Shown: in pieces, positions 45,658-54,634 of the stretch | Numbering within the stretch: position 1 is the first letter of the stretch | Layout: every line of letters begins with the position of its first letter | From: an uncultured Acidobacteriota bacterium | Lineage (GTDB): Bacteria; Acidobacteriota; Terriglobia; Bryobacterales; Bryobacteraceae | Direction: 5' to 3' | Assembly (NCBI GenBank): GCA_902826605.1 | Contig: CADEFM010000004.1 | Coordinates: 1 to 64,000 of the forward strand | DNA length: 64,000 bases | The notes under the pieces: generated by a model | The model's database searches: none | The model's input: the letters and a program-made list of their open reading frames with translations, nothing else | Told to the model about the DNA's origin: nothing | Translations under genes and position numbers: made by a program

Positions 45658-47241
45658 CTAGCGGAGCCCTGGATTGGTTTGAGGTTGGTTTGCTGCAGGG
45701 GGCTGCGAGAAAATATTCGGAGATCCAAAGCCCCCAGCCGGGGTACTTTGATTCGGTTGCAACGGATTTTGTCCATTTTGTCCCGGCTGCAACGGTTGCT
45801 GTGTGATTCGTGCCGCTGCTGGATCGAACACGAATTCCCACTCCTGGTATTTCTCCCTTTTCCCGTATGTCTTGATACTGGGTCCTTCGAACTTGGAGGC
45901 GACCCCAGCGATGCCCGGTGAACCCAGGTTATTCGCGCCCGGCTGTATACCATTTTGATTGAAGGGTGCCGAGTTCCCCGGCGTCCGCAGTTGTCTGTCC
46001 ACCGCCACTTGCGCTGCATTGGGAGAGCCGAGCGGCGCGACGGGTGTATTTCCTCCGCGCCCGCTCGGCGCAAATGACGGCTGTGAATTCTGATTGGCCG
46101 GCGGCACCAGATTCTGGCTCCCTGGACTCTGGCGGCCTTGGCTCGGTGGGCTCGGATTGAACCCAGGGGCCGGCGGAATAAACACAGGCTGAGGATTGGA
46201 GCCTCCTTGTCCCGTGAACTGCCCTAGTGCATTGGCTTGCGCTGGATTCTGACCCGGCGGAAACCCCTGTGGTGTGCCGGTTTGACCGAATGGCGGCGGG
46301 GGAAATTGCGGATTGGGCGGTTGTCCCCCCGTTTGTCCGGGAAAGGGCAATTCCGCCTGGCCGGGCTGCGGCTCTCCCAACCCTATCGGTCCCTGCGCGG
46401 CGTTTGCGTTCGGAGAAAGTCCCGGCTGCAGTTGTGGTTGGCCGATGCCAGGCTGTCCCGGGTTTTGCTCCGGCTGGCCTTGCTGGAGATTCTGCGGCGG
46501 CAGCGTTATCGCTGGAAGATTGTTCGGGTCAAAGACATTCTGGGAGGAATCGTTGTTGTCGTCGGAATTTTGCTCCCCGGACAGGTTCATCTCGATCCGG
46601 TCGCTCGGCCTGCGCAACGCAGCTGCGTTGAGCTGTGATGGCTGATTGGGATTTTGGTTGGGATTGTTGTTATTCCCATTTGCTGGATTCCCGAAGGGTA
46701 ACGGGGTATTGCTGAAACCAGCACTGGCCAGCGCCGCAGTAGCGGCGCTCATGTTGCCCGGTGGGCTTGCGGGGTTCGGCGGAGCGAATACGGAATCCGA
46801 TTCCTGGCCCTGAGAGTTCATATTGTTGGCGCCCAGCGGACCTCCGCCGGGCATCCCATTGCCGCCGCCGGCGGCCTGCGTGCCGGGTTTCTGAACCAGA
46901 GAATCCGTAAGCATGGTCCCGTTGGTATGGATGATCCGCCATTCATCCTTGCCGTTGAGCGGGTCTTTATAACGGCGCCGCAAGTAGCGCTTGTCGCCTT
47001 TTTCGAGATCGTCGAGCGTCGCCGGGTAGCGCTTGTTCACCGCGAAATACACTTCAATGGCGCGCTTATATTGACCGCCCCGGTCAATCAGCAGTTGTTC
47101 CTTGTCGCGGACGCTTTCAAATGCGACGCGGGGCAATTGGACGTAAAGCGAAAAGGCGATGGCGGCGGCCATCAGAAAAACGATCAGCAGCGCGAATCCG
47201 CGCTGATCGTGACGGCGATGCTGTCGGCGTGCGCGATTCAT
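45658..47241 (-). CDS. pseudopilin-like protein with very long Pro/Gln/Asn-rich tail
   Basis: A 527-aa protein. The N-terminus has a basic leader and a prepilin-type junction, G15-F16ALLIVFLMAAAIAFSLYV, but lacks the usual Glu at +5, as in GspK-type minor pseudopilins. Residues about 50-115 resemble a pseudopilin globular start (RAIEVYFAVNKRYPATLDDL…YKDPLNGKDEWRII). From about 120 to 470 it is low-complexity Pro/Gln/Asn/Gly. A short ordered stretch follows (YGKREKYQEWEFVFDPAAARI). It is the last gene of the secretion operon, 4 bp overlapping the PilP/GspC-like gene. The long disordered tail is odd for a pseudopilin. Confidence 0.7.
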   Translation of the reverse strand: MNRARRQHRRHDQRGFALLIVFLMAAAIAFSLYVQLPRVAFESVRDKEQLLIDRGGQYKRAIEVYFAVNKRYPATLDDLEKGDKRYLRRRYKDPLNGKDEWRIIHTNGTMLTDSLVQKPGTQAAGGGNGMPGGGPLGANNMNSQGQESDSVFAPPNPASPPGNMSAATAALASAGFSNTPLPFGNPANGNNNNPNQNPNQPSQLNAAALRRPSDRIEMNLSGEQNSDDNNDSSQNVFDPNNLPAITLPPQNLQQGQPEQNPGQPGIGQPQLQPGLSPNANAAQGPIGLGEPQPGQAELPFPGQTGGQPPNPQFPPPPFGQTGTPQGFPPGQNPAQANALGQFTGQGGSNPQPVFIPPAPGFNPSPPSQGRQSPGSQNLVPPANQNSQPSFAPSGRGGNTPVAPLGSPNAAQVAVDRQLRTPGNSAPFNQNGIQPGANNLGSPGIAGVASKFEGPSIKTYGKREKYQEWEFVFDPAAARITQQPLQPGQNGQNPLQPNQSTPAGGFGSPNIFSQPPAANQPQTNPGLR

Positions 47242-47975
47242 CCGGCTAACTCTTGCACCAGCGGAATGGTCTGCTGGTTGCTGTTCGTGGTGTCTTCGAT
47301 CACAGCGGAATTCACGCCGATCCGAATCACTTTGTAACGGTTCTGGATCAGTTCATTCTCCGATGCCACGAATATATCGTCGCCCTGCAGGAAAAACGCC
47401 TGGCGCGTCCCGCCCACGGATCCATTGACGTAACCATAGAATTTCAGCGGAATCGGCGGCGCCTGCAACTTCCCCGGAGTGGGGGGTGGACTCGGCGGAA
47501 TCGCGCTAATCACCGGAGCGTTCGGATCCGAAGCCGGCGGCATGGAAGGTTTAATGGGATCTACCTTCGGCGGCGCGACCCGCGGCGCAGGACCGAAATC
47601 GAACAAACTTCGCTCGCCCCCGGCGAACGATGCCGCCCGTAGCTTTGCGATCAGGTCCATATGCAGTGAGGGATCGATGCGGCTGACGTCCATTCCCTCG
47701 GGCAGCTTCAGCGATGGTTTGAAATCCTGAATGGAATTTTCGCTGCGCCGCGCCAACGCCGCCCGTTGCGCGGGCGCGAGAGAAGGGATCCCAGCGGGAG
47801 CTACCCTGGGCATCCCTATAGGTCTCGGCGAACCGGGAAGCGCCGCTTGAGCACCCTGGGGCGGGCCGGTATCCGCACGGTTCATGAAGTACACGGCTAT
47901 CAATACGACTACGAGCACGCCGAGCATCGCTAATTTCTTTGGTTCCGCGCCTAGCTTGTCCGGGATGAACTTCAT
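47238..47975 (-). CDS. PilP/GspC-like inner-membrane protein
   Basis: A 245-aa protein with one N-terminal membrane helix (KKLAMLGVLVVVLIAVYFM), a long Pro-rich periplasmic linker, and a C-terminal beta domain (PIPLKFYGYVNGSVGGTRQA, GDDIFVASENELIQNRYKVI, IGVNSAVIEDTTN) typical of PilP or GspC homology regions. Such proteins link the inner-membrane platform to the secretin. No secretin gene is in the window. Its start overlaps the PilO-like stop by 4 bp, and its stop overlaps the next gene's start by 4 bp. Confidence 0.75.
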   Translation of the reverse strand: MKFIPDKLGAEPKKLAMLGVLVVVLIAVYFMNRADTGPPQGAQAALPGSPRPIGMPRVAPAGIPSLAPAQRAALARRSENSIQDFKPSLKLPEGMDVSRIDPSLHMDLIAKLRAASFAGGERSLFDFGPAPRVAPPKVDPIKPSMPPASDPNAPVISAIPPSPPPTPGKLQAPPIPLKFYGYVNGSVGGTRQAFFLQGDDIFVASENELIQNRYKVIRIGVNSAVIEDTTNSNQQTIPLVQELAG

Positions 47976-48643
47976 TTTCGTTCCCCGATCTCCCGCACGA
48001 TGGCCTCAGGCACGGTAGCGGCGCTGGCGCTGGGAACAGCCGTACTGGCGGAAGGCGCGCCGATGAAGCCATCGCCAACCGTTCCAACTCCCAAACCGTC
48101 TTCGCGCACGAACGTGTCGATCTTCATGCTTACGTTCAGCGTGCCTGCGCCCTGCTGCGGCGCTGCGTTCAGAGCCTCAATGATCAACAGACGCGGAGAT
48201 TGATCGATGGCGTGGACGAAGCGCATCAGATTGGCGTAGCTGCCCTCGAAATTCGCCGTGATAGTCATCATGCTCAGCGAATCCGAGCCTTCAATGGGTT
48301 CGGTGGCGTAGGCATGTTCCTTGGGCCTGACTTTAGATTCGTCGGCGGCGGCGACTAGTTCGGTCAACAGGGCCGAGTACGCCGTACGCCGCGCCAGGAA
48401 GTAATTCCCAAGGAATTCATCGCCCTCTGTCCGGCCTTTTTCCACCGAGGCCACATATTTGCGCGTCTCAGCGATACGGATGCGCCGCACCGCTACCTGA
48501 GATTCAAGGGTTGCACGCTGCTGTTCCAGTTCATCGGCCGAGCCGCCCGGCGGGAAAAACATGAGCGCCAGCGCAACCAAATTCGCTGCCGCGAGCGCGC
48601 CCAGCGCGATCCGCCATGTGCGATGGTTAGAGCTTTTGCGCAT
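47972..48643 (-). CDS. pilO: PilO/GspM-like inner-membrane protein
   Basis: A 223-aa protein with one membrane helix (WRIALGALAAANLVALALMFF), a coiled-coil stretch (ELEQQRATLESQVAVRRIRI) and a ferredoxin-like C-terminal domain (MMTITANFEGSYANLMRFVHAIDQSPRLLII, in parts). That layout is the PilO/GspM one. It is placed after PilN, as in type IV pilus operons, with a 17-bp overlap. The final 40 residues are Ala/Ser/Val-rich and less conserved. Confidence 0.8.
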   Translation of the reverse strand: MRKSSNHRTWRIALGALAAANLVALALMFFPPGGSADELEQQRATLESQVAVRRIRIAETRKYVASVEKGRTEGDEFLGNYFLARRTAYSALLTELVAAADESKVRPKEHAYATEPIEGSDSLSMMTITANFEGSYANLMRFVHAIDQSPRLLIIEALNAAPQQGAGTLNVSMKIDTFVREDGLGVGTVGDGFIGAPSASTAVPSASAATVPEAIVREIGERK

Positions 48644-49196
48644 AGTTCACACTCACCCGATAGCGGTACAGAGGATCGTTTTCGGTGGGCGACACCGAAT
48701 TATGCACAGTGGCCGGGCCAAAGCGCGGAGATTCTTGCAATTTCTTCAACAACTCGATCACCGGCCCGGGCGACTGCGCTCCCACCACCATATCGAGCAG
48801 CACTTGATTTTGCGAATCGATCTGCGGCAGCCGCACCTGAATTAGGCGAACGTTGGACGGCATCACGCCTTCCAAATCCGCGAAGATGCGTGTCCAACTC
48901 ACGGATTTGCGCGCCACCAGAGTGTTCAGCAGATAACTGCGTTGCAGCACCACTGCATTCTCGGGCTCGCGCAATATCGCATCGAGCTTGGCCTGCTCCA
49001 AATCCAACGCACGCGTTTCGGTGGACAGGCGTTGCACGGTAGTGCGGGTTTCGGCCACACGGTCCCTGTCCATGAAGAACTTGAAGGCCAGCACGCAAAG
49101 CAACACAGATAAGAGCGTGGTGGCGGCAGCGTAAGCCGCCACAGGCGCGCGGTCCTGGCGGAATGGCTCGGTCGCGAGATTGATGGGAATGCGCAC
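48627..49196 (-). CDS. pilN: PilN/GspL-type inner-membrane protein
   Basis: A 189-aa protein. The N-terminal cytoplasmic stub begins MRIPINLATEPF, a hallmark of PilN, which in other species binds PilM through this segment. One membrane helix follows (VAAYAAATTLLSVLLCVLAF), then a coiled coil and a ferredoxin-like periplasmic domain (WTRIFADLEGVMPSNVRLIQ…). It starts 1 bp after the PilM gene stop and overlaps the PilO gene by 17 bp. Confidence 0.85.
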   Translation of the reverse strand: MRIPINLATEPFRQDRAPVAAYAAATTLLSVLLCVLAFKFFMDRDRVAETRTTVQRLSTETRALDLEQAKLDAILREPENAVVLQRSYLLNTLVARKSVSWTRIFADLEGVMPSNVRLIQVRLPQIDSQNQVLLDMVVGAQSPGPVIELLKKLQESPRFGPATVHNSVSPTENDPLYRYRVSVNYAQKL

Positions 49197-49197
49197 G

Positions 49198-50079
49198 CTA
49201 ATTCAGCGCTCCTTCCAGATATCCCAGCAAACCCGCGTTACTCGATCCGGGCGTTCCCAGCCGGCTCGTCATTGCGCCTTTTTCACGCGGGAAGTCAAGC
49301 AGAGCTCCGGCGGGGAAACCACACAGAATCAGGCGGCAATCCGGTGATGATAAGGCATCTTCGGCGTACGCCAGAGTGGGTTGCAGCACGGACAGAATTT
49401 CTGCTTCCGCGATGTTCTCCAGTTCCACGCAGCGAAACAATTTCAAGCTTCCGTCCTGCACCACCATCACGGTGAGCACGCGGCCCGCAAGCTTGGCGAT
49501 GACCGCCACGCCGCCTTCGTTATACAATTCCAACGCCGCGAGTGCGGAGGTGGTGATCTCTCCCGGCTGAAAATTCGCCCCCCGGAACATGGCTTCATAA
49601 CGCGCGATCACTTCAAACGCCACTGTTACCGCCACTACTTCCGTCTTACCGGTTGTCGAATTCTTCGGTTGCACGTAATGACTAACCGCAGCCGCTTCAA
49701 TATCGAACGGCAGCGACTTTCTTAAGCGAAAACGCACCAGAGCGCTTTGCTCCTCCGCGGTTGCCGGAAGCGCATCAAAATCTAAAACCGTTACGCGCGC
49801 CGCGTAATCCGGCAAAATCAGCGCGGCGGTGCGGCGTTTCTTGGCGTCTGCTTCCATGGGCGCGACGCGTGCAAGCACATTCGCAAGAACGTCCGTCTTC
49901 TGAATATTGTCGTTCACTGGGGAAACGCTCAGTGTTCCCGGTTCGAACGCCGCGAATCCCATCTCCGCTCCGGATGGCATCGCCGGGCGGGAGTAAGCCA
50001 AGCCTGCCTCGGACAGCTCGAAAACATAGCTGGGCGCGGGGTTTTTGAACAGATGTGAAAATGCACTCAAGATGGACAT
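49198..50079 (-). CDS. pilM: PilM-like actin-fold protein
   Basis: A 293-aa cytoplasmic protein resembling PilM/GspL-N, an actin-like ATP-binding fold that holds the PilN tail. Visible parts include SYVFELSEAGLAYSRPAM, ALILPDYAARVTVLDFDALP, FRLRKSLPFDIEAAAVSHYV, and TTSALAALELYNEGGVAVIA. It is somewhat shorter than typical PilM (about 350 aa), and the nucleotide motifs are weak. The start overlaps the gspE stop by one base (TAATG). Confidence 0.75.
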   Translation of the reverse strand: MSILSAFSHLFKNPAPSYVFELSEAGLAYSRPAMPSGAEMGFAAFEPGTLSVSPVNDNIQKTDVLANVLARVAPMEADAKKRRTAALILPDYAARVTVLDFDALPATAEEQSALVRFRLRKSLPFDIEAAAVSHYVQPKNSTTGKTEVVAVTVAFEVIARYEAMFRGANFQPGEITTSALAALELYNEGGVAVIAKLAGRVLTVMVVQDGSLKLFRCVELENIAEAEILSVLQPTLAYAEDALSSPDCRLILCGFPAGALLDFPREKGAMTSRLGTPGSSNAGLLGYLEGALN

Positions 50080-51728
50080 TAGGATTCGATGAACGTGACC
50101 TTATTAATTTCCTTCAGCGTGGTCACTCCGGCGCGCGCTTTGGCCAGCGCCGATTCGCGCAAGAACGTCATTCCTTCCTCGCGCGCCACGCGACGGATTT
50201 CCGATGACGGGCGCTTATTGAGAATCATTTCGCGAATGCGCTCGGAAAGATCCAGCAGCTCATGGATCGCCGTACGTCCGCGGAACCCAGAGCCGCTGCA
50301 TTCAAAGCATCCTTCGCCTTCGTAGAACTGCACGTTGGCCCACACCTGCGGGTCCAGTCCGCTTTCCTGCAAATACGATCCCGGATGATTCGCTGGTTTC
50401 TTGCAATGGGGGCAGATTACGCGCACCAGCCGCTGCGCCAAAATGCAGTTCAGCGCCGAAACGAAGTTGTAAGCTTCCACACCCATGTTGAGGAAGCGCC
50501 CCAGCACGTCGAGCACGTTGTTGGCGTGGACAGTGGTGAACACCAGGTGCCCGGTGAGTGCCGCGTTGATCGCGATCTGCGCGGTTTCCTGGTCGCGGAT
50601 TTCGCCGACCATCACTTTATCGGGATCGTGGCGCAGAATGGAACGCAAACCACGCGCGAACGTCAGACCCTTCTTTTCATTTACCGGAATCTGCGTAATG
50701 CCCTTGATCTGATATTCAACCGGATCTTCGATGGTGACAATCTTGTCTTCCTCGTTCTTGATTTCACTGATCGCCGCGTACAGCGTGGTGGTTTTGCCCG
50801 ACCCAGTGGGACCCGTCACCAGCACCATACCGTAGGGTTCTTTGATATAGCGCCGGAACTTGACCAAATCTCCTTCGGAGAAGCCAACCACGTCGAGGGA
50901 GAGCTTGGAAAACTGCTCGCTCATCGATTCTTTATCCAGCACGCGGAGCACGGCGTCTTCGCCGTAAATCGTTGGCATGATGGAGACGCGGAAATCGATC
51001 AGGCGATTCTTGTAGCGCACACGAAAGCGGCCGTCCTGGGGCACGCGACGCTCGGCGATATCCAGCTCGCTCATGACCTTAATGCGGGAAATGATGGTGG
51101 AGTGCCAGTCCTTCGCGATCGGCGGCATGGCGTAATGCAGCACGCCATCAATGCGGTACTTGATGGCCACTTCCTGATCGCGCGTTTCGATGTGGATGTC
51201 ACTCGCGCGCCGCTCCAGCGCGTTGAAGATCGTGGTATCCACCAGTTTGATCACTGGCGCAATATCCGAATCGCCGGCCGCCAGGCGGTCAATGGAGAGC
51301 GTCTCTTCGCTGTCTTCGTCGCCGCCGACCACGTCCAGCGCGAAGCCCTCAGTCACTTCATCCAGCACGCGTTGGGACTGCTCGGTCTTTTTGAGCAAGT
51401 CGGAAATCTGCGAAAGCGTAGCGATTTTCACTCGCAGTTTCCTGCTCAGCAGCACGGCGAGCTCATCGATCAGGCTGAGGTTGCGCGGATCGGCCATCGC
51501 GATCTCAAGCGCCCCCCCGGAACCGTCTTCGTGGGTGCCGGGGAACGCCTGGATCGGCACAAAATTGTAGCGGAACATCAGATCCACGGGCACGGTGTGG
51601 AACAGGTCGTGATCGATACGCACCTCGCGCAGATCGACAAACTCGTGGAAGTAGCGCTCGGCGAGTTTGCGCGACCGCACGATTTCCTGGGCCGGGTCTT
51701 GCGGGAGAACTGGATTGGTCGCTGCCAT
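50079..51728 (-). CDS. gspE: GspE/PilB-type secretion ATPase
   Basis: A 549-aa hexameric ATPase that powers pseudopilus or pilus assembly. An N-terminal MshEN-like domain (LFHTVPVDLMFRYNFVPIQA, in parts) is followed by the N2 domain (ASDIHIETRDQEVAIKYRID) and the C-domain: Walker A GPTGSGKTT near residue 304, Asp box VTIEDPVEYQI, Walker B VMVGEIRDQETA, His box FTTVHANN. The zinc site is CPHC…CFEC, followed by GRTAIHELL. It follows gspF by 11 bp and is coupled to pilM. Confidence 0.93.
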   Translation of the reverse strand: MAATNPVLPQDPAQEIVRSRKLAERYFHEFVDLREVRIDHDLFHTVPVDLMFRYNFVPIQAFPGTHEDGSGGALEIAMADPRNLSLIDELAVLLSRKLRVKIATLSQISDLLKKTEQSQRVLDEVTEGFALDVVGGDEDSEETLSIDRLAAGDSDIAPVIKLVDTTIFNALERRASDIHIETRDQEVAIKYRIDGVLHYAMPPIAKDWHSTIISRIKVMSELDIAERRVPQDGRFRVRYKNRLIDFRVSIMPTIYGEDAVLRVLDKESMSEQFSKLSLDVVGFSEGDLVKFRRYIKEPYGMVLVTGPTGSGKTTTLYAAISEIKNEEDKIVTIEDPVEYQIKGITQIPVNEKKGLTFARGLRSILRHDPDKVMVGEIRDQETAQIAINAALTGHLVFTTVHANNVLDVLGRFLNMGVEAYNFVSALNCILAQRLVRVICPHCKKPANHPGSYLQESGLDPQVWANVQFYEGEGCFECSGSGFRGRTAIHELLDLSERIREMILNKRPSSEIRRVAREEGMTFLRESALAKARAGVTTLKEINKVTFIES

Positions 51729-51739
51729 GTCTTAACTCG

Positions 51740-52951
51740 TCATGACCGGATGGTATCCGCCAAGGAAAAGATCGGCAGATACAGCGAAACCAACACGAAT
51801 GCGACGAAGATGCCCATGAAAATCATGATGATAGGCTCAATCAGGCTGAGCGCGGCTGTCACCCGGTTGGAGACGTCGTCTTCGTAGAACTCCGCTACAC
51901 TCCCCAGCATAGCGGGCAGGGCTCCGGTGGATTCGCCGACCTCGATCATATCTATGGAAAGACTGGGGAAAATGCCGGTTTCGCGAAGCGAACCTGACAG
52001 CGATTGCCCCTCCCGCACCAACTTGACTGCGCCGGCCAGAACTTTCTTCAACACTTGCGTGCCCAGCGCATCGGATGCGGTGTCGAGCGCCTGCATCAGC
52101 GGGATGCCTCCAATGAGAAGCGTGCTCAACACGCGTGCGAATTGGGCCACCTGATATTTGACCCAGACCTCGCCCAGCACAGGTATCTTTAGGAGCACGC
52201 GATCCAGGGCCTCACGGCCCGTCGCGGTCTGAATCCACGCGCGGAAAGCGAACACCGCGCCGATCAGGGCGGCAAAACCTAGCAGCACATAGTTGCGCGC
52301 AGTGGTTCCAATGGCGATGAGGATCAGCGTAGGCGCCGGAAGCTGCGCTTCCATGCTCTTATACAACTCCGCGAAGTTCGGGACCACGTAGGTGACTAGA
52401 AACACGATTAAGCAGAGCACCAGCACAATCAACAGAGCCGGGTACATCAGGGAAACCAAAAGCTTCTTGCGCACGGATAGCGCCAACTTCTGGTAGCTGA
52501 TATAACGCTCAATCACTTCCGGGAGCGATCCGCTGCGCTCCCCGGCCAGCACGGTAGTCACATAGATGGTGGGGAACACGCCCTGGCGTGAAAACGCATC
52601 GGAGAGCAACGAACCGTTCTTCACTTCCTCCCTCACACGGCGCAAATGCGAGGAAAGCTTGGGGTCCGTGAGCCGGTCGGTGAGCAGGTCCAGAGCTTTC
52701 AGGATCGGCAGTCCAGCCCGGATCAGCGTGACAAACTGTTGATTGAAGATCAGAAACTTTTCGAGATTGATCTTTTTCCGCGAAGTCCGGAAACCCGCAA
52801 GCGCAGCAACCTCTGAGCGCGGCCGCACGGAATACACCAGGTAGCCCTGCCCGGTGTAGCGATCACGCAATTCTCCCTCGGAGGCGGCTTGCGCCACCTG
52901 CTGGTGAATCTCTCCCCGCGCGTCAGCGTATTTGAGAGTCCATTCGGGCAT
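51740..52951 (-). CDS. gspF: GspF/PilC-type inner-membrane platform protein
   Basis: A 403-aa polytopic protein with two repeated GspF domains and three membrane helices. Landmarks: FLIFNQQFVTLIRAGLPILK, FPTIYVTTVLAGERSGSLPE and the second-copy equivalent FPSLSIDMIEVGESTGALPA, each starting a helical bundle, with final helix IIMIFMGIFVAFVLVSLYLP. It is the first gene of the seven-gene operon. An N-terminal 60 residues (MPEWTLKYADARGEIHQQVA) match the usual leader domain of this family. Confidence 0.92.
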   Translation of the reverse strand: MPEWTLKYADARGEIHQQVAQAASEGELRDRYTGQGYLVYSVRPRSEVAALAGFRTSRKKINLEKFLIFNQQFVTLIRAGLPILKALDLLTDRLTDPKLSSHLRRVREEVKNGSLLSDAFSRQGVFPTIYVTTVLAGERSGSLPEVIERYISYQKLALSVRKKLLVSLMYPALLIVLVLCLIVFLVTYVVPNFAELYKSMEAQLPAPTLILIAIGTTARNYVLLGFAALIGAVFAFRAWIQTATGREALDRVLLKIPVLGEVWVKYQVAQFARVLSTLLIGGIPLMQALDTASDALGTQVLKKVLAGAVKLVREGQSLSGSLRETGIFPSLSIDMIEVGESTGALPAMLGSVAEFYEDDVSNRVTAALSLIEPIIMIFMGIFVAFVLVSLYLPIFSLADTIRS

Positions 52952-52968
52952 TCAATCTAATAGTGACA

Positions 52969-52986
52969 CTTCCAGCGTACTGGAAG
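52969..52986. repeat. perfect short inverted repeat (7-bp arms)
   Basis: CTTCCAG-CGTA-CTGGAAG forms a 7-bp stem with a 4-nt loop, between the metallophosphoesterase stop and the gspF start. No U-tract follows on the minus strand, so it could be an operator or attenuator rather than a standard terminator. Confidence 0.45.
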
Positions 52987-53030
52987 CTACAGAACCATAG
53001 ACGATGCCCGGAGGCTGGGTGTGCAGTGAA

Positions 53031-53933
53031 TTACTGGGCTGACGCGGCTTTTTCGGCGGGAGCCTTCCGGCGTTCCACCACTCCGGAATCGATAGTTTCG
53101 CCGGTCCGGCTGATGGCTTGGAAGTAGAGCTTGTCGCCGACGATCTCGCACAGCATGAAGTGGTTGTCCAGATCGTAGCCCTTGACGGTCAAGTCCGTCT
53201 TTCGAAGATCGCCCCGGCGAACTTTGGCGCCGCCCCCCGAGGTGAAGTATGCGATTCCGCCCTGGGGTTTAATCCGTTCGTAAAAGTGCTCATGCCCCGC
53301 GAACACCACGCTCACTCCATATTTCGCAAATAACGGAGTCAGAATGCCGCGAAGCGCCACGTCCGAACCGTGAGTTTTACCAGAGGAGTAGACGGGGTGA
53401 TGAAAGAAAGCGATCTTCCACTCACTGGTCGAATTGCGCAATTCGTTTTCAAGCCATTCGAGCTGCGGCTTGTCCATGTAATTGCTATCCAACGCAAAGA
53501 ACCGCACGTCGGCCTTCGGACGGAAACTATAATACCGCTGACCGTTCATGTTGAAATCCTTGAAAAGACGTTGTGCCGGTTCGTCATGATTCCCGAGAAC
53601 GGCGTGAAACTTGACGCCTGCTCTTAAGAGCTGTTCATAGGGCCTGCTAAATTTGTTCACAAGATCCCGCGCCGTCTCGCCGCCATATAGATTGTCACCC
53701 AACATCAAGGCAATTTCGAACGGGAAAATGCCGCGAAATTCGGTAAGCTTTCGCGCCACCTGATACTGACGCGAGCCCCCCGTTCCTGTGTCGCCTAACA
53801 CCGCAAAACGAAAGGAATCCGCCTGATTCGGCAGGGCAAGCTGAATGGATTCGGCCGGCTTGGCGGCTGTAGTCTGTGCGATTGAAAATGAGGGAAACAG
53901 CAGGCAGAACAAAGACAAAAATAGGCGGTTCAT
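53031..53933 (-). CDS. secreted metallophosphoesterase (purple-acid-phosphatase-like)
   Basis: A 300-aa exported protein (MNRLFLSLFCLLFPSFSIAQ). The calcineurin-like metal site is complete: FAVLGDTGTGG, IALMLGDNLYG, FHAVLGNHDE, FFHHPVYSSG and VVFAGHEHFYER. It is probably a periplasmic phosphatase. It begins 2 bp after the stop of the upstream hypothetical gene, so the two form an operon. The last 15 residues are Ala/Lys-rich and likely disordered. Confidence 0.88.
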   Translation of the reverse strand: MNRLFLSLFCLLFPSFSIAQTTAAKPAESIQLALPNQADSFRFAVLGDTGTGGSRQYQVARKLTEFRGIFPFEIALMLGDNLYGGETARDLVNKFSRPYEQLLRAGVKFHAVLGNHDEPAQRLFKDFNMNGQRYYSFRPKADVRFFALDSNYMDKPQLEWLENELRNSTSEWKIAFFHHPVYSSGKTHGSDVALRGILTPLFAKYGVSVVFAGHEHFYERIKPQGGIAYFTSGGGAKVRRGDLRKTDLTVKGYDLDNHFMLCEIVGDKLYFQAISRTGETIDSGVVERRKAPAEKAASAQ

Positions 53934-53935
53934 AT

Positions 53936-54496
53936 TTATTGCGCAGTGGCTCTCGGCAGATAGTCCACGATTACCATGGATTCCAGGTCCAGGAGAATGA
54001 GGTTATTGCCTACAAAACGATATTCGAGTTCCTTGGGAAGTTGAGGCAACCGCAGCAACAGAGTCGGCGGCATCGTGGAAATAGATGCTGCGTCGGGATA
54101 GACCGTATTTACTTTAAGGGCCGGCGCCTGGGCCGGGGTTTCAACCTTAGGATCACCTTCCTTCGTGGCTTTCAGCGCTGACGATCCAGCCTTCCCGCGG
54201 AACTCGCTCTCAACGATTTGCAGCAAATACGATGCGGCGGGCGCAAAAATGTCCCCTCGTCTTGCGGTGGCGCGGGCGTTTTGAATGCGCTCTGCCAGTG
54301 TTTTCTGGTGCGCAGCAACCTGACCGGGAGTGCGGGGTTCCTTGAGCGGTTGCAAACCTTGCGCCGCCTGCTGACGCACCTTGACGTAGTCGTCAACGCG
54401 CTTCTTGAAATCTGTAACGGCTTGCCCTCCCTCATCTGGAGCTGCAAACAAGGCAAGCGCGATGCACGAAAACGCCATAGTAAATCTTACTCGCAT
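53936..54496 (-). CDS. exported protein of unknown function
   Basis: A 186-aa protein from ATG 54496 (MRVRFTMAFSCIALALFAAP), with a Sec signal; a GTG 15 nt upstream is an alternative. The mature part begins with a helical segment (DFKKRVDDYVKVRQQAAQGL) and an Arg/Ala-rich helix (IQNARATARRGDIFAPAASY), then a beta segment near the end (YRFVGNNLILLDLESMVIVD). No family recognised. It is co-transcribed with the secreted metallophosphoesterase, so the two may act in the same envelope process. Confidence 0.6.
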   Translation of the reverse strand: MRVRFTMAFSCIALALFAAPDEGGQAVTDFKKRVDDYVKVRQQAAQGLQPLKEPRTPGQVAAHQKTLAERIQNARATARRGDIFAPAASYLLQIVESEFRGKAGSSALKATKEGDPKVETPAQAPALKVNTVYPDAASISTMPPTLLLRLPQLPKELEYRFVGNNLILLDLESMVIVDYLPRATAQ

Positions 54497-54634
54497 GGTC
54501 ACTATTCGCACCCTTCAAAGCTGTGGTCTTGCAATCGTTACTCCACATCTATTTGGGCTTGCTCGCGATGGCCATTAGGCTGCTTGAGCATTGCGGGAAC
54601 AGCCGAGTAATCGGTTTGAAAAGGAATTCCCCTA

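Noticed and set aside
50262..51887. 541-codon open frame on the plus strand
   Set aside because: Antisense to gspE, which has complete Walker, Asp, His and zinc motifs. The plus-strand translation shows no protein character.
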